From positions 58,297 through 122,296 of the forward strand of contig JAJOHG010000078.1 of the NCBI GenBank assembly GCA_021029095.1: a stretch of 64,000 nt of DNA, read 5' to 3'. This document shows, piece after piece, positions 11,870 through 22,150 of the stretch. The translations under genes were made by a program, and so were the position numbers. Position 1 is the stretch's first letter; every line of letters starts with the position of its first letter. The notes beneath the pieces are model-generated. The model ran no database searches, had not been told where the DNA came from, and saw only the letters and a list, made by a program, of their open reading frames with translations. Source of the stretch: Phellopilus nigrolimitatus. Lineage: Eukaryota > Basidiomycota > Agaricomycetes > Hymenochaetales > Hymenochaetaceae.

Positions 11870-12540
11870 CTCGATGGAACCGGTAGCGCGAGGAGGGGCT
11901 CGTGCTTGGCTGCGGGACTGGAGGACGTTCATGGAGATGGCTTTGAGCGTGGCAAGGAATGTGCCCAGGAGGGTGAGCAGCAGGCCCCAGGTCGAATAGT
12001 CTCCAAGTGTACTGCTGTGGGATTGAATTGAAGATGATCGATATGCAAATAGGCATGACTACTCACGCAAAACCGACGCCTGCGATCACGGATAGGACCT
12101 TTCTCCCGCTGAAACGGGTTTGCAGGAACATGGTCACGACGAAAATAGGCGTCGCCGCTTGCAATACTTGATGGAACTAGAGGCGCGATCTCAGCAGGCG
12201 ATCTCTGTAGATGGAGAATCGAAGGCGGCAACGACACTCACCGAAACAGTGACGAGGCCAAGGCTCAGACTCCTCACAGCGATGTCCACGGTGTAGGCAC
12301 ACCACGTTGAACGCGGCTAGCACCGCGTTCTCGGACAGCGAAAGCTGGCTTGACTTGAAGAACCCGTGCCCCATCAGGACGTGTCCGTCGATGAAGGCCA
12401 TGGGCTTATGCGCGCGGGATGAAAGGGGCCTCGATGCTGGCGCGCTCGTCGCGAGAAGAGCATGAGGATGCGAGGGGGAGCGCCACCGAGGAGCATGCCC
12501 ATGCTTTCGCCCACGGCGACGCTGCGAGCACGTCACGTAA
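11870..12540 (-). pseudogene. Transporter (TPT/nucleotide-sugar type) relic, copy 2
   Basis: Two exon remnants can be read on the - strand. One, about 12400-12060, contains DIAVRSLSLGLVTVS and FLQTRFSGRKVLSVIAGVGF and ends at a GTGAGT donor. The other, about 12005-11870, contains GDYSTWGLLLTLLGTFLA followed by TLKAISMNVLQS. These match the pattern of fungal triose-phosphate/nucleotide-sugar transporters, where AGVGFA, GDY..., LTLLGT and NVLQS are conserved. Frameshifts in the first part, and the loss of everything after NVLQS, make it a pseudogene. It abuts the ruined 3' end of the Ser-rich pseudogene. Confidence 0.65.
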
Positions 12541-13022
12541 GCCTTGTTGCATTGATTTGCTGTTCGCAGAGTTGTGATCCTAGTCTGGAAGATATTTCAG
12601 GTGAGCTCGACGTCGACGAACGGCGGAGACGACGCACAGTTACATGCGGACATGGAGGAAAGGAACATGTCGGCAGCGTGCGACGAGATGCTGCGGCACA
12701 GGGTTTCTGTGGCCATCTCAGACCATGTAAGAGAATAAAAAAATGCTGTAGAAATCGCGACTATTACCACAATATTTGCTGTAAATTTTTAGCTGCCAGG
12801 GCACTCAGTTAGCGGGATATGACGGGTCTGAAGGCAAAAGCGCACTGCAAGGAAGAGGCGATTGAAAACAGGAGCTGGGCTCGACATTCAATTGTACCTC
12901 GACATTTCATTTACAATAACAGTACGTATTTCCTCCTACAAGCAGTACTGAGTGCCCTACGATCACGAGAAACTGAGATTTATGTGTCTACTGGAAAAAA
13001 AAATCAGTCAAAGCACAAAGCC
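12541..13022. repeat. Family 2 3'-flank repeat R3, copy B
   Basis: 12720-13022 matches 5440-5721 and 63255-63536. The rest holds no recognisable gene. Confidence 0.55.
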
Positions 13023-14722
13023 TCAGTCAAGATACTGGATGACGATGGATTTCGCATCGTCCGCTACAAAGTAGAGCGCGCCGCTGTAGGACTCCATTTT
13101 CACTCTGGCCGAGCGCGGCATGTCGAGTGTGCGGTACTCCATTCCTCCCTCACAAGAGATGGTAGCGAGCATCCACACGACCCATGGGGGGTCATTGACA
13201 GGGGCACTATCGTAGAAATGCATCACCGCCGAGCCAGCCTGCGAAGGCCGGCTCACGCGACTGTATCCTCTAAGCTGCGGGTCCAAAATTATAGTCCCCG
13301 GACGCTCAAGGTGCGTGATGGATGGAAGTTGGTCATTTTCCCCGTCCTCTAACACACCGCCTGTATCTGCAGTGGTCTTCAAGAGGAAAGAGTCCAGCGC
13401 AGGGAAACATCGAGGGGTTTCTGTGCTTCTTATGTCCACCGACATAGTGATATATATGCCTTTTCGTTTTCGTTCCGCTCCGGATTTCCAATGGAAGGTG
13501 CAGATGGACAACTTTGCAGCAGACCATTGCGAGACCGGGGTATGCGGGATGGGGCAGCTGGTATAGGGAATGTCGTGCTCCAGTGTCAGGATCTGCGTGG
13601 CCCGTTGTGCGGAAGCACTAGGCTGTATGTTGCGCATGGACGAAATCTGGAAGGCGATGACTGATTTGTTCTCGTAGAGACCAAACACGCCAATTAGATA
13701 GCCATTTACCAAGTGTACATCTTGAAAAAAACGCTGTGCAGAAGGAAATTATCAGTCCATTCCATTTCACGCGCTTTCATAAGATGTGGGTACACACATC
13801 ACGGATCACGACCGAGCGATCTTCTTTCCAGAATGTCACGATAAGATCGTACATTGTGCAGGCTGCCCATACATCGCCACTCAATCTTGCAACTTTTACT
13901 TGTCCATTCATTTTATTAAGGCATTCCAGCCTGCGCTTGTAAAGCGATACAGGAGTCTTTTCTCGGGGCGAGAATTGGAATATCTCGAGAGTCCTGAACA
14001 GCAGTAAAGTGTCAGTATAACATGGTAGATTTGACTGTTCCGTCGACATCGGATTTCTTACCTTTCGTGGGCACCCCTGTCAGCAAATTCGCTCACCGCA
14101 AGCACGCGCACGTCGCCGTCCACCTGCATGTCATAGGTGAAGCTGCACACTTTCAACCTCTGTGTATCAGATGAGGCATGCGGACGGTAACTCCAGAGAC
14201 ACTCGCCGCCCGGCACAGTCCAGCACTGTAAGTCGCCCTCAGACCGCAAAACCAGGAGGAGTGCTCCGCCAGGGAGTAGCTTCATGTCCTTGACGTCGCC
14301 ATATGATCCACCGGGTGCGACGTCCGAGTTCACAGATCCGATACGTATTGTGGTTTCGCGTGTGGGTCGCGTCGGGGCGGGACCGGTGCAATTGAGACGG
14401 CGCCGGTGCGCGCGCACGACTAGGATGCGTAGTTCTTCCCAGGAGAGGTCGCTGACGGAGACTTGGCGGGGCAGATTGGGTGCATGATCTTGATCCAGCG
14501 CACGGAGGCGTTTTAGCCAGACGACTTTGTCGGAGACCACCTCGCGAAGAAATTTGCATGTCTGAAACAAGAATTAGAGAAAACAAGAATTAGAGAGATT
14601 GACAGTCAGACAAACATATTGGAAACGCGCACAGCCTCGAGAGACAGCACTTCCTTAAGGTCTAAGAACGAGGCGATTTCGAACCAAATGTCGTTTGGAA
14701 CTGCAGAGACATCGAAAGGCAT
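13023..14722 (-). CDS. F-box/beta-propeller-like protein, family 2 gene B
   Basis: Four exons on the - strand: 14722-14633, 14561-14062, 13993-13798 and 13733-13023, 498 aa, with intron positions and phases identical to gene A. The F-box reads SAVPNDIWFEIASFLDLKEV in exon 1 and TCKFLREVVSDKVVWLKRL in exon 2. WD-like blocks follow (LQCWTVPGGECLWSYRP; VKVARLSGDVWAACT), then the shared C-terminal blocks (FHWKSGAERKRKGI, SRVSRPSQAGS, IVIQYLD). Intron 1 contains a short internal duplication (ctaattcttgttt twice) that gene A lacks. The middle of the C-terminal exon differs in length from gene A, so the two copies are diverging while both stay open. Role inferred: SCF substrate receptor. Confidence 0.85.
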
Positions 14723-15845
14723 TGCTGAGTGGCTCCAGGGGCAATGTACGCAGTGATTTTGTATGCCTCGCGCAGTTTGCGCCAGGCTCGTAACCAACTA
14801 CCACGCGGCGGCTATTCCACGGTACACGGCTACAAACATAAGTTGGCGCTGTTTAGGAAGCAAAGCTATCGAAAGTCGTGATCATTAAAATACACTCGAG
14901 CATTGCGACGGCTGGCGGATGGCTACGTTTGCTCGGGACAGGAAGCAAAGCTGTCTAGTCACGCAAGCATTGAGGCAGGCTCGTGACCAGTGAGACTCAC
15001 TGCTGGACTCGCGAGTAGAAATCCGAGTGGACCTTCCTACGCCTCGGAAACGCACATCCTGCAGCCATATTCCTCAGCTCGAGTCGCTGCACATCGTCCT
15101 CGAAGAAGATGAGCCATACGTCCTCCGTTTCGGGGAGATCCTGGAGCATAGTCCTCCCAGACTAGAACACCTCATGAGGCCAGAGACAGCCACGCTAAGA
15201 TACTCTAGCCCTCCAAAACAGCTTAGTACCGGGTACACGAGAGTCGCCCGTCTCGGCTTCGCCGCCGAGCTTCCGGGAGTGCGACAATGCTCTATAGGTT
15301 TGCACACCTAGTACGGCTTTGCAACTATCTGGTTTCTGCCGAGCCGAGCTGGAAATATTGCGGGTCCTGCAATGTGGAATGTGCTTTGTAAGTAAACACG
15401 ATGTATATTAAAGAGAGTTTTAAGGCAAATATTACCTGTATGGATTAATTGCGTGTCCTTTTTACCTCGACTCTCGAACAACATGAAACGTTTTCACGTA
15501 ATTTAGTACGCCAGCCAGGGACCATGTGAAGCGTCGAGAGTCTCGATGGTCTGCTTAACTGCCAGAAAAGAATCAAATTTGAATGGGTGACTAGCACTGT
15601 AGATGCACTTTGGCACTTGTATCCAGCGATGTTGCAAAGAGAGCGTGGGAGTTGTCCTCCACATATACGCGGTTACGTAACATGACAAACTTCAGCGTGC
15701 GTTCCTCCCTGCGGCTTCTGAGCCAGTGATACGTATCTGTCGTGCGCGCTGAACATCGAAATATCGACTTAGCTAGACGTCTAAAATACACGGTCCTTAA
15801 CACATCATGCGCGCACTCCACCCAACATTGCCGCAGAATCGAAGG
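14723..15845. other. Intergenic between gene B and F-box copy 3
   Basis: Divergent promoter region of gene B (-) and F-box copy 3 (+). Apart from the LRR-like fragment listed separately (15027-15300), nothing recognisable is seen. The first 90 bp resemble the 5' flank of gene A. Confidence 0.5.
15027..15300 (+). pseudogene. Fragment resembling the LRR tail of an F-box gene
   Basis: An open stretch reads IPQLESLHIVLEEDEPYVLR, FGEILEHSPPRLEHL and so on. The spacing of L, P and LE resembles the LHLHFSGPD...ILLRVPRSLENLR part of family 1 proteins, and it matches the fragment at 5010-5225. It lacks a start and an F-box. Probably a remnant of an older, deleted F-box copy. Confidence 0.4.
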
Positions 15846-17451
15846 ATGTCTTCATCTCTCGCATGCGGCAACTTGTCTGCGTTGCTACCTTTCTTCTCTG
15901 CTGTCCCGGAAGGCGATGGGAGCTTGAGCCCTAATCACTTCTGGGGAAAATTGGTCAAGGAACAGTGCGTGAATCTCGTTTCTACTAGAACGACGATCTG
16001 ATGACGTTCATACTTCATGCAGAAACGCGAGCCACGTCCTTCTGGACGGAATGCCTGTTTTCGCAACGTTCGCGAACGCGAGGCAGATTCAGAAGGAGTC
16101 TGCAGGCATGCTTCGCGCGCTTCAGGTCTTGACGGGCTCGCTGGAGGAGATGTGTGCGACGTTCAAAGAGCACATCGATCGCGCGGCGCTGAGACGTGGC
16201 CTGGAGAACCTCCCTGACGAAATTCTTTCTCTCATATTGGGCTCCGTTACTTCGGTGTTCACAGAGGCTTTGGGACTCTCGCGTGTTTGCTCGAGGTTCA
16301 GACAAGTGATGCTGGTCTCTCCTCATATTTGGGCGAACTGCAAGCTGAACACGGACATGAGCCTCCGGCAGATCAAGGCTCTCGTAGACAGGTGTCGGAA
16401 TTTACCGCTTAAGATCGACATCGGTTACCCCTATTATGAGTGGGATGAACGCGTGGAATATTTTTTCTCCCTGAAAGATCGGTTGGAGGATCTCGAATTC
16501 CATCGGGTGTATCCTCACCAAAGCGAACAAGTTTCAAAACGTTATCCTGAAATTCAAATGCCCTGTCTTCGCAAATTGACTATCAGAAGTCGTACATTCG
16601 GGCCTACTGACTCCCTTCATTTCTATGCGTTGTGGTACATACCAAGCCTCAGATGTTTAGAATTCTCGAACTTCATCCCCAAGCCAGTCTTTGGACAAAA
16701 TTTGTCTCATTGCCGTATAGAATTCACCTATGTTTTCTGCCCTAACGCTCTAAAGATTTTTTTACGATCATTGTCATCCTTAGAAACCCTAGAGATCACG
16801 CTCCTCAACCTTTATCTTGAAGGCGACGAACGCTACGAAAACGGCGACGCTGACGGCGACGGCGACGACGACGGCGACGACGACGGCGACGATGGCAGTC
16901 CTCGGATCTCCAACATCGCTTCTTTTTCTTTCAGCGTCATCGGAGAAACATCGTTTCCGTTTGCGAGGCGCGTCCTTGAAACCCTTCGTCCAGACGTCAC
17001 CAAGATGTCATTCACTATCAATTATCCCAAGTGTGAATCTGTTTTCTATTACTTCGAAATCTATTCGCAACAAGACTATCTCCTTAGATCAATGCGACAC
17101 TTCCCGATGCTCAAGAATCTTCATCTCCATTTCTCAGGGCCCGACACCGACTTAAATTTGCATTTCAGCCGAATCCTACTCCGCGTGCCTCGAAGCTTGG
17201 AGAACCTTCGAATCGAGGCGCCTGGGCACACCTTTTCGATGCCTGATTGTGGTTATACAGCCCCTGAACTCCGTACTCTTCAGTTCCGCGATTGCGACAG
17301 AATGGATCTTAAACTCCTTGAGACCGTCCGCAACGATTTTCTCCTTAATAATGTGGTCATCGGAAGGGTTGAGATCGTTGGCTGTTGTCTAGTAGAAGAG
17401 GAAGATCTCCGAGACACTTTCCCGAACTCGGAAGTCGATTGGATACCTTGA
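15846..17451 (+). CDS. F-box/LRR-like protein, family 1 copy 3 (intact)
   Basis: Two exons, 15846-15964 and 16023-17451, joined by a 58-nt intron (GTGCGT...TGCAG) at the same position and phase as copy 2; 515 aa. Exon 1 holds the shared N-terminal peptide (LSALLPFFSAVPEGDG...FWGKLVKEQ). The F-box in exon 2 reads GLENLPDEILSLIL...LSRVCSRFRQV...SPHIWANC. Leucine-rich segments follow (CLRKLTI, SLRCLEFSNF, SLETLEITLLNL), then an acidic loop made by a GGCGAC-type microsatellite (16842-16896), then the conserved tail LRDTFPNSEVDW. It is the longest family 1 member, mainly through the acidic loop. Role inferred: SCF adaptor. Confidence 0.88.
16842..16896 (+). repeat. Coding GGCGAC/GAC microsatellite (acidic loop)
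   Basis: A near-perfect run of ggc, gac and gat triplets lies inside F-box copy 3 and encodes alternating G and D. The same protein position in copies 1 and 2 is also acidic but uses mixed GAA, GAG, GAT, AAC codons, so only this copy shows recent slippage. Confidence 0.85.
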
Positions 17452-19930
17452 TCTAGTGCTTCAAAGACATGTAAGCCCTTATGTATTCGTACAACCTATC
17501 TCACCATACCCAGATAGGTGCTTATAAAAACCTAGGTTCAGAACGGACAGATGACCTTTGTATTGGATTCCCCGTGTTTTATATTTATCTCTGAAGACAA
17601 GCTAGGTAGGACTTTGCCTAGCGTGCCGACAGTCTTCCGCACTACATACAAGCCATTGTACGTCTATTTTTCGTGAAACCAACTGGTCATGGACGAACAG
17701 CTGATGATGTAAATTCGCCGTAGCGTTTAATTTATAGAGAATAGTACCGCCAAGCCATATTAGATCTTCTGAACTGCGCTGTTCGCTGTGGTGGTGGTTG
17801 TAAATTTATTGCTGCCGCTGAGGCATCTGGGATGTTTAGGTGTATCTTCTGTGGAATATGAGTTTACAAGATATGGCAAATGACCATTTGAAACAGATAA
17901 TTATAACAAGAGGTGTTTATAGAGTTTATCTCGTAGCGAAACAGACTTCCTCTCAGCCTGCAGAGACGTGCGGCTCGGGTCCTGAGACTCCAGTTACTCG
18001 TCGATCATTAACTCTCATAGACAAGGAGACTCTCGTTGAGATATTCTCGAAGTCGAAGGTGACATTTGAGTCTTGAGTATAAAAACCACAGTGCTTACAC
18101 TATACTTTCGAGTTCGTTCGAAGGTTTTGCATTGCTAAACTGTAACTTACTTTTAAGCACACGGATGTTTAGTTTCGATCTCCTCCTTTGAGCAGCAGCG
18201 GCTTGGTAGGGTTGACCCGGAGCGAAATTGACTCTTTATTCCAAAAAACAACCAAAAGGCCAGCCGTTCATTTGATGTCTTGCCTTAACTTCCTTCCTCT
18301 GTCGCAGATTTGTTTCTTACCTGTATGCCTGAGTCAAGTATGTTCAGACCTGTATTTGCGCTTCCGTGCATCTGAAAGCGCTGGGAGCGTCTCGTTTGCA
18401 TTTGTCTCCTAAAGTCGCCTAGCTAATGCTGTATGAACAACCATGACGACACCATCAATTTCATTCTCGCGAAGTTCTTGTGCCAGCCGCACCACTGGGC
18501 AACTTGAAATGGGCGCTCGAGATTATGAGAATCTCTGGATCAACTTTAACAGTTCAGAAGGATTGAAATTAATGAGCAGATGGACCGATTCAAAGGTGAC
18601 TTGGGAGAGAAAATCTTCGACTCCCACTTCGTTGCCCGATTCAATTTACGTCTCCGAATGCACTCATACATCCAGGGATCTAGCGGACGAGAGGAAAGCC
18701 TGACTGCGAAACGCATTAAAAACTTATAAACACACGAACATCATTCTAGGCTTTTTTTGTAAAGTTTTGTTTACATATTGCCCCGCAGCGCCGAGCGTGT
18801 ATCACATGCAGGCTTGAGCATAATCGATCGACTTGACGTAGCGAAAATGGCAACGGCCATCAAGAGACTCGTTTCTGTGCAGAGTAGGTGAGCAAGCACT
18901 CAGGATGCGTGTCTGACTAACAAACTGGTAAGATCATACTCAGTTCAGGCCTGAGCACCACAACGTGATTCGAAAAGCCGCTCGATTTATATTATGTAAT
19001 GAAGAATACCGCATGGATAGAATGACGTTCAGCGCAGGGCCCCGGTAGTACGTATAGCACCAGCAATTTCACGCGCTTGTGAACAAGACACGCGATTCAT
19101 TGATTTTAACCTCGAGGAGAGCGATGGCGGTAGTACACGTTTCTTGGAGCATGGGATCTATCTCGATCGAACAGACATCGCCAACGCCCTCTGAATCCTC
19201 AAGAACTGCACGACTCCTAAATGTCAGTTAGCATCGCTAATATGTAAAGCGCGTCTAGGAAACTGCCTCACGATATGAACTGCTTTGAGGGAGTCGGTAT
19301 AACCGGAAAGAGCGCTGAAGAGCGCTGAAAGTAAAGCATGGCCAGCTGGTCAAAACGCCTCGGAGATGAGTCTATCGCAAAATGCAGATCTACTGTCGTA
19401 AGCGTGGATCATTAAATCGCTGTGCATGTGGATCAATTCACAAGGTGGCTCAGAAAGAACGAGACGCGTCTTTGACAAATGCCCCAAATCTGCCATGGGG
19501 GCAAACCTGTCAGCGTCAGACATCGTGCAGCATTTCACACTCGTCTCTGTTAACAAAGAAATCTTCACGACACAATGAGTCTCATTCTTCAAGATAAGAT
19601 ATAAAGCTCGTCTAAGTACCTGGAGCTCAAGCTAGCACAGTGCTGCATCAAGGACGAGCCAATCACTCATTTGATGAGCACGTATACCGCACGTGAAGGT
19701 AATCTGCAATGTCGTGGATCAGTCGCGTCCTTAAGCGCGGAAAATAGATGTTCACCGTAAACCAAGGTCGCGGCTAAGGACCTAATTCCGCTCCTACGCG
19801 TCATGAACGAGGTCTGCAAGAAAAGACAGGGTGCGGTCGACATGGAATTTGCCATCTGGCAGGTTTGCCAGGCGTCGCGGGATAGCACGCGAGAAGCGCG
19901 CCTTCAGCGCCTGGGTCAAAGTCACAGGCA
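17452..19930 (+). repeat. R1 and R2 flanks of copy 3, with an insertion
   Basis: The first 190 bp match the 3' flank of copies 1 and 2 (tctagtgcttc...; gaagacaagc...). Homology then stops near 17645 and resumes near 18270 (cttccttcctctgtcgcag), so about 600 bp are extra here; I found no terminal repeats or target duplication for this insert. 18340-18490 is R1. 18700-19200 is unique and AT-rich with no gene seen. 19255-19800 is R2. No coding gene is called. Confidence 0.5.
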
Positions 19931-19939
19931 AATTGCACA

Positions 19940-19946
19940 TATAAAG
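19940..19946 (+). promoter_or_regulatory. TATA-like element of the Ser-rich gene
   Basis: TATAAAG lies 100 bp before the chosen ATG of the intact family 3 gene. Equivalent elements are kept in both pseudogene copies (TATAAAG at 10894; TATAGAA near 1009), 75-100 bp before their ATGs. Confidence 0.5.
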
Positions 19947-20045
19947 GATGGAAGAAACCACCAGTTCGTGTCCCCACAATCGTTCACTCCTGAAAACCCA
20001 CCCGTACGTTGTCTCTGTCGCTTCAAAGCCTTTCATCGCCCGTCA

Positions 20046-21166
20046 ATGCCTCTCTTCGGGCGCTCGCGCAGTCGCTCGCGTTCGGAGTCCTCCAGCGGCG
20101 GCACGCCTGCGCTTCCAAAGACGCATCCGGTATTCACCAGCGAGCGAAGGAACACACTCGCTGCGGAATGTCGGGATCTATCCGCGTATTACGAACGCCT
20201 GGCCGGCCTCGACAACTTCTCCTCTCCGGAACCTTCCACAAAGAGCTCCAGCTCCAGTTCTGTGTCGCCTACATCACCGGCTTCCCAGCTCACCGACTCG
20301 TCGGGATCGAGCTTGCGCTCATCGGGACGTGTTGACAATAGACGATTCAAACGGACTAATCACGCCCCTAACCTTTCTAGCAGGGGAGGCAGTCTGCCGT
20401 CCCTGCAAAGAATTCACAACATTACAGGGGATGCGCCAGCATCTCCACTTTCTCAATGGGACGCGTTCGACGTTACCACCGTGGATACCGCCGTGAATCT
20501 CCTGCAGGGAGTAGCGAGCTACCATGACGTCGACCGTTTCATCAAAGTCGTCCGCACCTGGTTGAAGAGTCTCCCAAGGCTCAACTACCTGGAAGCGGCC
20601 GCAGAAATCCGCTCAGCGGCCTCCAGCCACTTCTTCCACGTCTGGAACCCGGTGAGCATGCATCTCACCTCCCCTCTCTTGCTATCTAACATGTCTTTGA
20701 CAGTCGGACCAGGAAACACTCACCTTCAGCGGCGATGCGTCTCAGAACGCAGGCTTCGCGGTCGCAAGGCTCCTTGGTATGCTTCTTCGCGCCAAGGTGG
20801 CTGATTGCACCGATATCGCCCTTGCCGCAGAATTTCTCTTTGAGCGTCGCCAACACGAGGGATACATCCGCGCCTTGTATGAGTTGATCAACAACGCGGG
20901 AGATAGAGTAGCCCGCCCAGAATCCCTCGAGCGTATGTTGGCATTGGCAGAGGGCCTGGAGAACGCAAAGAACGAGGAGGGATGTCACGGAGTGGAGGAG
21001 CATGCTGACGTACGTCTTATGATTAGTCTCAATTGATCGATCACTGATAGCGAACTCACTGCAGAGCATCGTCAACATCCTCCATTTCTACGGAAGCGCG
21101 CGTGCGTTCAGATCGCTCGAAACATCTGTGGCCGCGAACAACGACCAGCTTGGCCGCGCCATCTAG
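20046..21166 (+). CDS. Ser-rich protein, family 3 (intact copy), function unknown
   Basis: Three exons, 20046-20651, 20704-21009 and 21065-21166, all phase 0; 337 aa. I do not recognise the family. The start is the ATG conserved in both pseudogene copies. Residues 1-120 are basic, then Ser/Pro-rich (RSRSRSRSESSSGG; SSSSSSVSPTSP), as in a disordered region. Residues 130-200 look folded (SPLSQWDAFDVTTVDTAVNL; DVDRFIKVVRTWLKSL). Exons 2 and 3 give an alpha-helical C-terminal part (ARLLGMLLRAKVADCTDIAL; FLFERRQHEGYIRALYELI; ERMLALAEGLENA). No signal peptide or membrane helix is seen. The repeated helices could form an armadillo/HEAT-like array, but this is only an impression. A more distant relative lies near 53.5 kb. 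Its upstream flank is shared with the two pseudogenes. Confidence 0.75.
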
Positions 21167-22150
21167 TTCGCGCAGTGTGTCTGTTCCGTATCATGGATGC
21201 AATAGCATCGCAATTTTTTTAAATCTTCAAACATGCGTTCAGAACTTACCGTGCTATATGGCCTTTATGTATCCCGTATGCCCTTCCTACGTTCGTTAGA
21301 CTATGCAGGAAGCGACAGTGCGAACGAAAACGAACGTACCATCGCGTTATGGTGTTATTTATTGGAAACGTTGCATCGTAGATGTTGAATTAGAGTAGGA
21401 AAGCACAAAGAGTGCACGCGGTTGGGTTAATTTTGACAATCAAAATCAATCATCGGTCGCGCGAAGAGAAGCTGAGGCGTTTCATCGATACCGCGCTGAT
21501 GAGCTGGACTGGTTGAAGCGAATGTACAGAGATACACGCCACGCGAAGAAAAGTGCCTTTGCAAAACGACGTCCTCTGCTTCCATATTCAGGAAGAATCC
21601 AAGGATCCGAGTTCAACTCATGATACCGGAATATAAGCACACAACGACAATAAAATGCGCGAGGTTGCCACGAGGACTAGGTGTGGCTGACTTCAAATCG
21701 ATTGGTTCGGTAGAAGAACGTGTCTTGAAAGTCGACTTACATTTGAACGCTGAGTCGTAACTAGCACTTCTTTGATACTTCACTTACTCCGGATACCCAT
21801 GGTCGCCATATATTGCAACTTTCAACGCGTGTCCGTCCTTTTCGTATCGACCTTGAAAGGTGGGAAGGTGACTCATCGACAACCTTCAGCAGTATGAGAG
21901 GGTCTATTCCGGTATCAACAGAGCATAGTACCAATCAGACGAGTGGCAAAGACATTGAACGAAAAATGAAAGTTCAAATGAGAATATCGACCGAATTTGG
22001 CTCTGTTGATAACTATTTGGCTTTCGTGGCGCCAAAGCCGCCTTGTCTCCGTCAGTCAGTGAGAGGCAATTATTTCTACTATGAGGTTATAGATTTTCTC
22101 AAACGCACGAACTAAAAAGAGTACTCGCGTCGCATACTTTGCTGGCGGGG
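21167..22150. other. Intergenic, no gene seen
   Basis: Only short frames without motifs occur (for example 21813-22115). The transporter relic that follows the other two family 3 copies is not found here. Confidence 0.5.
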
